5,269 nucleotides of DNA from an uncultured Desulfurellaceae bacterium. GTDB lineage: Bacteria; Campylobacterota_A; Desulfurellia; Desulfurellales; Hippeaceae. Positions 1 through 5,269 of the stretch are shown here, piece by piece (position 1 is the first letter of the stretch; each line of letters starts with the position of its first letter). The stretch spans positions 1 to 5,269 of the forward strand of contig CAJXLZ010000082.1 in the NCBI GenBank assembly GCA_913056505.1, read 5' to 3'. The notes under the pieces were generated by a model. That model made no database searches. It saw only the letters and a program-made list of their open reading frames with translations, and was not told the DNA's origin. The position numbers and the translations under genes were made by a program.

Positions 1-2
1 CC

Positions 3-161
3 GCCGTATTCGGTTTAATAGTTTCTTTAATTGGTTGTTATATGGGCATAAACACTAAGGGCGGGTCACGCGGTGTTGGAGTTTCTACAACAAATGCCGT
101 TGTGTTGGCCAGCATTTCTGTTTTTGTGGCGGATTATTTTTTATCTGCTTTTATGTATTAA
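3..161 (+). CDS. mlaE: MlaE-family ABC lipid transporter permease, C-terminal part
   Basis: This is the 3' end of a permease gene cut by the window edge: 52 codons in frame 3, ending in TAA at 159-161. MlaE is the inner-membrane permease of the Mla/MCE-type ABC transporter, which works as a dimer with the MlaF ATPase and docks to an MlaD hexamer. The visible part has a hydrophobic stretch (residues 1-13, AVFGLIVSLIGCY), then the conserved family loop with GINTKGGSRGVG (15-26) and TTNAVV (29-34), then a last transmembrane helix ending ADYFLSAFMY. The Gly-rich loop, TT-AVV motif and terminal DYFL are what I recognise as the C-terminus of MlaE/YrbE proteins, which are usually about 250-260 aa; roughly 200 residues lie upstream. 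It is followed after 2 bases by mlaF, so the genes are almost certainly co-transcribed. The family call is firm, but the transport direction and substrate cannot be read from this fragment. Confidence 0.9.
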   Translation, partial: AVFGLIVSLIGCYMGINTKGGSRGVGVSTTNAVVLASISVFVADYFLSAFMY

Positions 162-163
162 TT

Positions 164-910
164 ATGATAAGAATAGAAAAATTGGAAAAGAGTTTTGGAA
201 AACAGATTGTCTTAAATAATTTGGATCTCAATATAGAGAGCGGCAAAATTACCGTTATTATAGGTAAAAGTGGAACAGGCAAGAGTGTTTTGTTAAAAAC
301 TATTATAGGACTTATGAAACCAAGTAGTGGCAAGATTATATATGATGGCAAAGATATTGCCAATATGAGAGAGAAAGATCTGCGTAAGATAAGGATGAAA
401 TTCGGAGTACTGTTTCAGGATGCAGCCCTCTTTGATTCGCAAAATGTTTTCTATAATGTTGCTTTTCCTGTGATAGAGCATAAGATGGCTAAGAAGAAAG
501 ATATAAAGAATGTTGTAAAAAACGCTTTAGGCATTGTAGGATTAGAAAGTGTTGAAGAAAAGATGCCGTCTGAACTATCGGGCGGTATGAGGAAGCGCGT
601 AGGTCTTGCAAGGGCAATTATTACAAAACCAGATATTGTTTTTTTTGATGAACCTACTACAGGGCTTGACCCGATAATGTCGAGATCTATAGGTATTTTA
701 ATAAAAGATATGCAGAGAAAATTTTCTACAACATGTTTTGTTATAAGCCATGATTTAAATCTGACTTTAAATATTGCAGATACTATAGGTGTACTTTACG
801 AAGGCAAAATTATTACCTTTGAGGATAGGGATTCTTTTTTGAATTCAGACAATAAACTTGTAGTGGATTTTTTAAAAGCTTATCAATGGGAGAAAAATTA
901 TGAAAGATAA
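164..910 (+). CDS. mlaF: MlaF-type ABC transporter ATP-binding protein
   Basis: This 248-aa ATPase powers the MlaFED-type lipid transporter on the cytoplasmic face of the inner membrane. All nucleotide-binding motifs are intact: Walker A GKSGTGKS (34-41), Q-loop Gln85 in LFQDAALFD, ABC signature LSGGM (138-142) followed by RKRVGLARA, Walker B IVFFDE (158-163), D-loop GLD (167-169) and H-loop His196 in VISHDL. The LFQDAALFDS stretch and the LSGGM-RKR signature are typical of MlaF rather than of amino-acid or metal importers. The gene sits between mlaE (2 bases upstream) and mlaD (11-base overlap), the standard order. ATG 164 is chosen because the protein then begins directly with the family's first strand (MIRIEKLEKSFG). 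There is no convincing Shine-Dalgarno sequence before it, so translation probably depends on ribosomes finishing mlaE. No mlaB (STAS partner of MlaF in E. coli) is visible in this window. Confidence 0.96.
   Translation: MIRIEKLEKSFGKQIVLNNLDLNIESGKITVIIGKSGTGKSVLLKTIIGLMKPSSGKIIYDGKDIANMREKDLRKIRMKFGVLFQDAALFDSQNVFYNVAFPVIEHKMAKKKDIKNVVKNALGIVGLESVEEKMPSELSGGMRKRVGLARAIITKPDIVFFDEPTTGLDPIMSRSIGILIKDMQRKFSTTCFVISHDLNLTLNIADTIGVLYEGKIITFEDRDSFLNSDNKLVVDFLKAYQWEKNYER
888..892 (+). promoter_or_regulatory. Shine-Dalgarno site of mlaD inside mlaF
   Basis: GGGAG lies 7 bases before ATG 900 and supports that start. It is inside the last codons of mlaF, so mlaD is read as the next cistron of the same message, with a start/stop overlap of 11 bases (900-910). 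Confidence 0.7.
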
Positions 911-2249
911 AAAAATTGAGGCTATAGTAGGTGTTTTTGTTATCATAGCACTTGTGCTACTTGGATGGATGAGTGTGAAATTTAAAACGATTTCTTTGGG
1001 CAAGAAACCAGCTTATACTATCTATGCTGATTTTAACAATATTTCAGGCATAGAAAAGAATGCAAAGGTTAATGTAGCAGGTGTTAATGTGGGATTTGTG
1101 AAGTCCATAGGTTTAAAAAAGGGGAAGGCTGTCGTAGGTATGAGCATTTATAAGCAATATAAGATACCCGTCGATTCTTCGATATTAATATCTAGCAACG
1201 GACTGCTGGGCGAAAAATTTCTGGACATTAAAATAGGGCACTCCGAAGCCTATTTGAAAGATGGCGATACTCTGGCAAATACTCAGTCTTCCATAGGTGT
1301 TAATGAGTTAATAAGAAATGTGAACAGTGTATTTAATGAAAGGAATAGGGAGAATTTGAACGAGATTTTAAACAACTTTAATAAGATTAGCAACAACTTA
1401 AATGAGATATTAGATGAAAACAGAAAGGCAATAAGAGAATCTATTGCAGAGGCTGAGGCCGCGTTCAATAAATTTAACAGATCAATGGACAATCTTTATT
1501 TTTTGACAAATAAGATTAGAAATGGCGAAGGCAATTTGGGGAAGTTGGTAAACGATGATGATTTTTATAATAATATAGATATTGCTTCTAAAGATGCCAA
1601 GCAGATAACTCATAAGATTAATGCTGGAAAAGGAACATTGGGAAAACTGGTCAACGATGAAAGTGTGTATGATAAATTAGATGAGACACTGGTATCTATT
1701 AATAATTATCTTGAGCAGTTAAATAGAACTCAATTTAATGTAAGGCTTAAAAGTGAATATCAATTTAGACATAATGATAACAAGGAGTATGCGGGTGTAG
1801 ACATTTATACAGCTCCGGATAGATTTTATAGAATTATGGCTGTTAATGAAAAGGATTATAAGTATGATTCGGATCCAAGTGGCAACAATTCCGATAGGGT
1901 CAGGCTAACGGCTCTGATGGGCAAGCGTTACTACAATTTTACTTTGCTCGGCGGCGCCATAGAGTCTACATTTGGTGTTGGTTTGGATTATTATCCTGAG
2001 GCATTTAATAATGTGAGATTAGGTGCAAGGTTTTTTGATTTTGACCATGAGAATGACATAAGGGATACTCATCCGCAGTTAAAAGCAGAGATAGAGTATA
2101 GATTCTTGAGGCATTTTGCCCTATTTGGCGGTGTCAATGAAATCTTAAACAGTAGAAGCAGATCACTTTATGCAGGGTTGGGTATGGAATTTTCAGATAG
2201 TGATATTCCATATGCTTTAAGCAAAGCTCCAGCAGGTGCAATTAAATAA
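900..2249 (+). CDS. mlaD: Long MlaD-type MCE protein with C-terminal beta-barrel-like domain
   Basis: This 449-aa protein is the lipid-binding subunit of the transporter. Order of parts: a short cytoplasmic start and a single membrane anchor (about 8-26, AIVGVFVIIALVLLGWMSV); an MCE domain (about 37-113, with DFNNISGIEKNAKVNVAGVNVG and the GLLGEKFLDIKIG end); a long Asn/Glu/Lys-rich helical stretch (about 132-204) likely to form coiled coil; two copies of a GxGxLGKLVND repeat (205-226, 239-260); and a C-terminal part (about 277-431) of alternating polar/hydrophobic strands rich in Tyr, Phe and Gly. That last part contains LLGGAIESTFGVGLDYY (349-365), LGARFFDFD and HFALFGGVNE, and its last strand GLGMEF (426-431) looks like an outer-membrane beta-signal, followed by an 18-residue tail. 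E. coli MlaD is only about 180 aa and lacks all of this. A fused barrel is known from Veillonella parvula MlaD; that this one inserts in the outer membrane is inference. The start is set by GGGAG and the N-terminal anchor. Confidence 0.93.
   Translation: MKDKKIEAIVGVFVIIALVLLGWMSVKFKTISLGKKPAYTIYADFNNISGIEKNAKVNVAGVNVGFVKSIGLKKGKAVVGMSIYKQYKIPVDSSILISSNGLLGEKFLDIKIGHSEAYLKDGDTLANTQSSIGVNELIRNVNSVFNERNRENLNEILNNFNKISNNLNEILDENRKAIRESIAEAEAAFNKFNRSMDNLYFLTNKIRNGEGNLGKLVNDDDFYNNIDIASKDAKQITHKINAGKGTLGKLVNDESVYDKLDETLVSINNYLEQLNRTQFNVRLKSEYQFRHNDNKEYAGVDIYTAPDRFYRIMAVNEKDYKYDSDPSGNNSDRVRLTALMGKRYYNFTLLGGAIESTFGVGLDYYPEAFNNVRLGARFFDFDHENDIRDTHPQLKAEIEYRFLRHFALFGGVNEILNSRSRSLYAGLGMEFSDSDIPYALSKAPAGAIK
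1512..1679 (+). repeat. Two-copy GxGxLGKLVND protein repeat within mlaD
   Basis: MlaD residues 205-226 and 239-260 are copies of one motif, spaced 34 residues apart: K-I-x-x-G-x-G-x-L-G-K-L-V-N-D-x-x-x-Y-x-x-(I/L). Copy 1 spans bases 1512-1577 and copy 2 spans 1614-1679. The DNA is diverged at many third positions, so this is an old, selected protein repeat rather than a recent duplication. This motif recurs in long MCE proteins between the helical region and the C-terminus. Its role is not established from sequence; it may shape the helical tube or the junction with the barrel. Confidence 0.8.
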
Positions 2250-2290
2250 ATACATTTGTAAATATTGGGAGTTTATATTTTATTAGGCTT

Positions 2291-2367
2291 TGGATTCCGT
2301 ATTAAGTAATGTCACCCCGTGCTTAACACGGGGCGGAATGACAAAGGGATAGTGCGGAGTGACAAGA
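2291..2367. repeat. Cluster of degenerate palindromic intergenic repeats
   Basis: An inner perfect stem CCCCGTG (2315-2321) / CACGGGG (2327-2333) with loop CTTAA is flanked by outer arms ATTCCG (2294-2299) / CGGAAT (2334-2339). The left flank reads CCGTATTAAGTA (2297-2308); joined to the CGG at 2334-2336 it would make CCGTATTAAGTACGG. The reverse complement of the inner hairpin is CCGTGTTAAGCACGG, the same palindrome with one base pair changed on both arms. GTCA (2311) and two TGACA ends (2339-2343, 2360-2364) belong to the same pattern, and GCGGAATGACAA (2333) recurs as GCGGAGTGACAA (2354). The layout resembles the widespread small repeats of the TGGATTCCCGC...GCGGGAATGACA type. It looks like one copy disrupted by another in reverse orientation, plus a third partial end. 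It carries no gene. Confidence 0.65.
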
Positions 2368-2387
2368 GAAGTGTGTGATATTGTAAT
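2359..2387 (+). promoter_or_regulatory. Predicted sigma70-type promoter of secA
   Basis: GTGACA (2359-2364; 5 of 6 match to TTGACA), a spacer of exactly 17 bases, then TGTAAT (2382-2387; 5 of 6 match to TATAAT). Transcription would begin near 2394, leaving a leader of only about 14 bases that is almost entirely the ribosome binding site. The -35 box falls in the TGACA end of the last repeat half. No other pair this good was noticed in the gap. It is a prediction from consensus and spacing only; read-through from the mla operon is also possible. Confidence 0.5.
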
Positions 2388-2394
2388 AACAAGT

Positions 2395-2402
2395 AAAGGG
2401 AG
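2395..2402 (+). promoter_or_regulatory. Shine-Dalgarno site of secA
   Basis: AAAGGGAG ends 5 bases before ATG 2408. It is the strongest ribosome binding site in the window and fixes the secA start, which also gives the usual SecA amphipathic N-terminus (MINGLLKKVFGTQNER). Confidence 0.75.
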
Positions 2403-2407
2403 ATTGT

Positions 2408-4819
2408 ATGATAAACGGATTGTTGAAGAAGGTTTTTGGAACGCAGAATGAAAGAACGTTGAAGTCGATAGAACCTCATATCAAAAAAATAAACAGTTTG
2501 GAAGACAAAATTTCCAAACTTAGCAATACAGAGTTAAAAAAGGCTATGGACAATATTAGAAGCAGATATTCAAATGGTGAGACTCTGGATGATCTACTTG
2601 AAGAATCTTTTGCTATAACAAGAGAAACTTCAAAAAGAGTTTTAAATATGAGGCATTTTGATGTTCAGCTTATAGGCGGGTATGTGCTGCATAAAGGAAT
2701 GATTGCAGAGATGAAAACCGGCGAAGGTAAAACACTGGTTGCTACCTTACCCATTGTTTTAAATGCAATATCTTGCAAAGGGGTTCATCTTGTGACGGTT
2801 AATGATTATCTTGCAAAAAGGGATGCCTTGTGGATGGCTCCCATATATAAATTTTTAGGATTTAGTGTAGGTGTTATACAGCAACAAAACAAGTCTTTCC
2901 TTGTTGAGTGGGATGATGAGAAGAAGTTTACCACCAAAATTGAGCCATGCTCGAGAAAAGAGGCTTATGATGCCGATATAACGTACGGTACAAATAGCGA
3001 GTTTGGTTTTGATTATCTACGCGACAATATGAATTATTCTTTGGATGAATATGTACAGAGAGATTTTAATTATGCCATTGTCGATGAGGTTGATTCTATT
3101 TTGATAGATGAATCAAGAACACCGCTTATTATATCGGGTGCTGTTGATCAACCGAGTTCTGTCTATTACAAAGTAGATAAGGCTATTAAGAATTTATCAG
3201 AAGGGGATTACGAGATTGATGAGAAGACCAAGAATGCCACTTTCACAGATGCCGGCGTTGAGAAGTTGCAAAAATATCTCAAGATTGAAAATCTATACGA
3301 CGTTAAAAATATGGATATTCTTCATATGCTAAACCAATCACTACGGGCGCACAAAATGTATATAAAAGATAAAGATTATATAGTGAAAGGTGGCAAAGCT
3401 ATTATAGTTGATGAGTTCACGGGTAGGCTTATGCCGGATAGGAGATATTCAGATGGCCTGCATCAGGCAATTGAGGCAAAGGAACATCTGCGAATACAAA
3501 AAGAGTCTCAAACACTCGCTACAATAACATTTCAAAATTATTTCAGGATGTATAAGAAACTTGCCGGCATGACGGGAACCGCCGATACAGAAGCCAAAGA
3601 ATTTAAGGAAATATATAACTTAGATGTTGTTGTTATACCTACTAATCAACCCATAATAAGGATTGATAGGAATGATCTGATATATAAATCTTATAAAGAA
3701 AAGGTTAATGCTATCGTAAGTGAAATAAAGAGAAGGCATAACAAAGGGCAACCTGTATTGGTTGGCACAACAAGTGTGGAGAAATCGGAACATCTGCATA
3801 AAATGCTCATAAAAGAAAGAATTCCCCATAGTGTGCTGAATGCCAAATATCATGAAAAAGAAGCGCAGATTATAGCTGATGCTGGTAATATAGGAGCTGT
3901 TACCATAGCTACAAATATGGCAGGCAGAGGCGTCGATATAAAACTATCCGACGAAACAAGAAAATTGGGCGGATTGTTTATACTTGGAACAGAAAGGCAT
4001 GAATCAAGGAGAATAGATAATCAGTTGCGTGGTAGATCGGGAAGGCAGGGAGATCCTGGTGAATCGCGTTTTTATTTATCGTTAGAAGATGATCTGCTGC
4101 GTATATTCGGTTCGGATAAGATACAACTGTTAATGAGTAGGTTAGGTATTAAAGAGGGCGAGGCTATAGAAAATAAGATGATTACAAAAGCTGTTGAAAA
4201 TGCTCAAAAGAAGGTCGAGGCCTACAATTTTGATATGAGGAAGAATCTATTGGAGTATGATGATGTTATGAATAAGCAGAGAAATGTTATCTACTCGCAA
4301 AGAAGAGATATACTTGAGGGCAAAAACTTAAAAGATGATATTTTGAATTATGTTGAATATTTAATCTTGAGTATCGCAGATAGATTCCTGCCTGACAAAA
4401 TAGATCCATCGAACTGGGATATTAAAGGTTTTAATAAACAAACAAAGCGTATTTTTGATCATGAATTTAAGCTGGATACTGCAGAAATAGCGAAAGAACA
4501 CACGAGAGCAAAGGTTATAGAAGATATGAAAAAACAGCTTATTGATATATATAATGCAAAGGAAGAACTCATTACTCCAGATGAAATGAGAAAGTTGGAA
4601 AAAGGTATTATGCTGCAGGTGGTAGATACGCTGTGGAGAGAACACCTGAAAAATTTGGATTATCTGCGTGATGCCGTGGGATTAAGAGGATATGGCCAAA
4701 GAGATCCGCTTGTGGAATATAAAAAAGCATCTTTTGAAGAATTTGAAAGTTTAATAGATAGAATTCAAGAGGATGTGGTTACATCTATTTATCACATAAA
4801 GATAGTAATTGAGCAGTGA
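2408..4819 (+). CDS. secA: Preprotein translocase motor ATPase SecA, short form
   Basis: SecA is the ATP-driven motor that pushes unfolded preproteins through the SecYEG channel. The 803-aa protein is full length for a tail-less form. NBD1 has Walker A MKTGEGKT (102-109), VNDYLAKRDA (131-140), GTNSEFGFDYLRDNM (194-208) and Walker B DEVD (226-229). The preprotein cross-linking domain follows at about 232-365 (VDEFTGRLMPDRRYSDG, 334-350). NBD2 has AGMTGTADTEAKEF (386-399), TTSVEKSE (454-461), ATNMAGRGVDI (501-511) and QLRGRSGRQGDPGESRFYLS (539-558). The scaffold helix has NLLEYDDVMNKQRN (613-626), and the two-helix finger has LRGYGQRDP (759-767) with the tip tyrosine Tyr762. Two oddities: residues 156-182 form a loop about 17 residues longer than in E. 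coli SecA, and the protein stops at the end of the scaffold helices, lacking the linker and the Cys-rich zinc tail that binds SecB and lipid (E. coli SecA is 901 aa). It probably has its own promoter, and its end overlaps ogt by 11 bases. Confidence 0.99.
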   Translation: MINGLLKKVFGTQNERTLKSIEPHIKKINSLEDKISKLSNTELKKAMDNIRSRYSNGETLDDLLEESFAITRETSKRVLNMRHFDVQLIGGYVLHKGMIAEMKTGEGKTLVATLPIVLNAISCKGVHLVTVNDYLAKRDALWMAPIYKFLGFSVGVIQQQNKSFLVEWDDEKKFTTKIEPCSRKEAYDADITYGTNSEFGFDYLRDNMNYSLDEYVQRDFNYAIVDEVDSILIDESRTPLIISGAVDQPSSVYYKVDKAIKNLSEGDYEIDEKTKNATFTDAGVEKLQKYLKIENLYDVKNMDILHMLNQSLRAHKMYIKDKDYIVKGGKAIIVDEFTGRLMPDRRYSDGLHQAIEAKEHLRIQKESQTLATITFQNYFRMYKKLAGMTGTADTEAKEFKEIYNLDVVVIPTNQPIIRIDRNDLIYKSYKEKVNAIVSEIKRRHNKGQPVLVGTTSVEKSEHLHKMLIKERIPHSVLNAKYHEKEAQIIADAGNIGAVTIATNMAGRGVDIKLSDETRKLGGLFILGTERHESRRIDNQLRGRSGRQGDPGESRFYLSLEDDLLRIFGSDKIQLLMSRLGIKEGEAIENKMITKAVENAQKKVEAYNFDMRKNLLEYDDVMNKQRNVIYSQRRDILEGKNLKDDILNYVEYLILSIADRFLPDKIDPSNWDIKGFNKQTKRIFDHEFKLDTAEIAKEHTRAKVIEDMKKQLIDIYNAKEELITPDEMRKLEKGIMLQVVDTLWREHLKNLDYLRDAVGLRGYGQRDPLVEYKKASFEEFESLIDRIQEDVVTSIYHIKIVIEQ

Positions 4820-5269
4820 ATATTTAGAGACGCCGTTTGATAAATTTCTTATATTTGAGATAAACGATGCTTTAATAGATGCTGTAACATTTTCTGATGT
4901 TAAAAAGGGATCTTTGTTGTCATCCTATATAAAATCCGTAATGTTGAATGTTTTTGAAACGAAGAATGTTGCACTGTTTGATTACACACTTTTAAATATA
5001 TCTTCATATAACGACAATCAGAAAAGTATACACGATTTTTTAAAGAACAGCCAAAGGGGACAAATTATAACCTATTCTGATGTAGCTCTGTCTTTGTACC
5101 GTAACAAAAAATATGCAAGAGCCGTCGGCAAAATATTGAATGCTAATAAATTCATTTTTGTTGTACCTTGTCATAGGGTTGTTGGTAAGCACTTTTTGGG
5201 CGGATATAAATATGGGTCTGACTTGAAAAAAAAGATATTAATATGGGAAGGTGTAAAATTAAACGGGCA
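4809..5269 (+). CDS. ogt: O6-alkylguanine-DNA alkyltransferase, 3' end cut by window
   Basis: This is a suicide DNA repair enzyme that moves a methyl or alkyl group from O6 of guanine (and O4 of thymine) to its own cysteine. 153 codons are visible and the frame is open at the edge; since the family is about 150-180 aa, little is missing. Counting from TTG 4809, residues 1-80 form the N-terminal domain (YLETPFDKFLIFEINDALI). The C-terminal domain carries GQIITYSDVA with Tyr89, the helix-turn-helix with the base-flipping Arg104 (ARAVG), Asn113, and the active site VPCHRV with Cys121 and His122. Glu147 in WEG matches the conserved Glu near the end. The key residues of an active enzyme, including the Cys missing from ATL proteins, are present. 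TTG 4809 is preferred because a stop (4806-4808) lies immediately upstream, the homology begins at once, and the first ATG (4941) would remove most of the N-terminal domain. It overlaps secA by 11 bases and has only a weak purine stretch (AAAGATAG) as ribosome site, so translation is likely coupled to secA. Confidence 0.9.
   Translation, partial: MSSEYLETPFDKFLIFEINDALIDAVTFSDVKKGSLLSSYIKSVMLNVFETKNVALFDYTLLNISSYNDNQKSIHDFLKNSQRGQIITYSDVALSLYRNKKYARAVGKILNANKFIFVVPCHRVVGKHFLGGYKYGSDLKKKILIWEGVKLNG

Noticed and set aside
151..363. Minus-strand open frame of 70 codons opposite mlaF, with a hydrophobic translation
   Set aside because: It lies fully opposite a conserved gene with intact motifs and has no recognisable family. 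Its hydrophobicity follows from reading Lys/Asn/Glu-rich codons backwards.
2250..2264. Short palindrome TACATTTGTA just after mlaD as an operator or terminator
   Set aside because: Four base pairs in very AT-rich DNA are expected by chance, and there is no supporting context.
2315..2333. GC-rich 7-bp hairpin as a rho-independent terminator of the mla operon
   Set aside because: No T-run follows on the + strand (next bases are CGGAATGACAAAG), and the reverse direction has none either. It fits a repeat palindrome better, although it could slow polymerase.
3620..3853. Minus-strand open frame opposite the secA NBD2 region, and a similar one at 4361-4645
   Set aside because: Both are shadows of secA with no family resemblance.
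4941..5269. ATG 4941 as the alkyltransferase start
   Set aside because: It would remove residues 1-44, which match the N-terminal strands of the family (LETPFDKFLIFEINDALIDAVTF), while the frame is open back to TTG 4809.
4740..5269. SecA truncation by frameshift, with the zinc tail in another frame
   Set aside because: No Cys-x-Cys tail was found downstream; the region is fully used by the alkyltransferase gene.

Overview
The window is AT-rich and gene-dense, and every gene lies on the + strand. It reads as a housekeeping region of a diderm (Gram-negative type) bacterium. The evidence for an outer membrane is an Mla-type lipid transport cluster whose MlaD ends in what looks like an outer-membrane beta-barrel. 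No taxonomic marker is decisive. The low GC, the SecA type with an enlarged NBD1 loop and no zinc tail, and the barrel-tailed MlaD would fit AT-rich lineages such as Desulfurellales (Campylobacterota) or Deferribacterota, but this is a low-confidence guess.

Layout: (1) 3-161, the last 52 codons of an MlaE permease. (2) 164-910, the MlaF ATPase, 2 bases after mlaE. (3) 900-2249, MlaD, overlapping mlaF by 11 bases. These three form one tightly coupled operon encoding an inner-membrane ABC lipid transporter with a substrate-binding MCE protein. (4) 2250-2407, the only intergenic gap. It holds a cluster of degenerate palindromic repeats, a good sigma70-type promoter and a Shine-Dalgarno site. (5) 2408-4819, secA, encoding a complete but short SecA motor (803 aa) without the C-terminal zinc-binding tail. 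(6) 4809-5269, the start of an O6-alkylguanine-DNA alkyltransferase gene that overlaps the end of secA, begins with TTG and runs off the window just before its expected end.

How they work together: MlaE, MlaF and MlaD form one machine. MlaE/MlaF would move phospholipid at the inner membrane and the long MlaD would carry it across the periplasm. Its C-terminal barrel could let MlaD reach and anchor in the outer membrane without a separate MlaA/MlaC shuttle, as reported for Veillonella parvula. SecA drives export of unfolded preproteins through SecYEG and would be needed to deliver outer-membrane and periplasmic proteins. The alkyltransferase is a DNA repair protein with no obvious functional link to SecA, but it appears to be co-transcribed and translationally coupled to it.

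The most notable items are the MlaD-barrel fusion, the nested palindromic repeat whose stems show compensatory changes, the possible origin of the secA -35 box from that repeat, and the secA/ogt overlap. I found no CRISPR array, complete mobile element, RNA gene or unknown multi-gene system.
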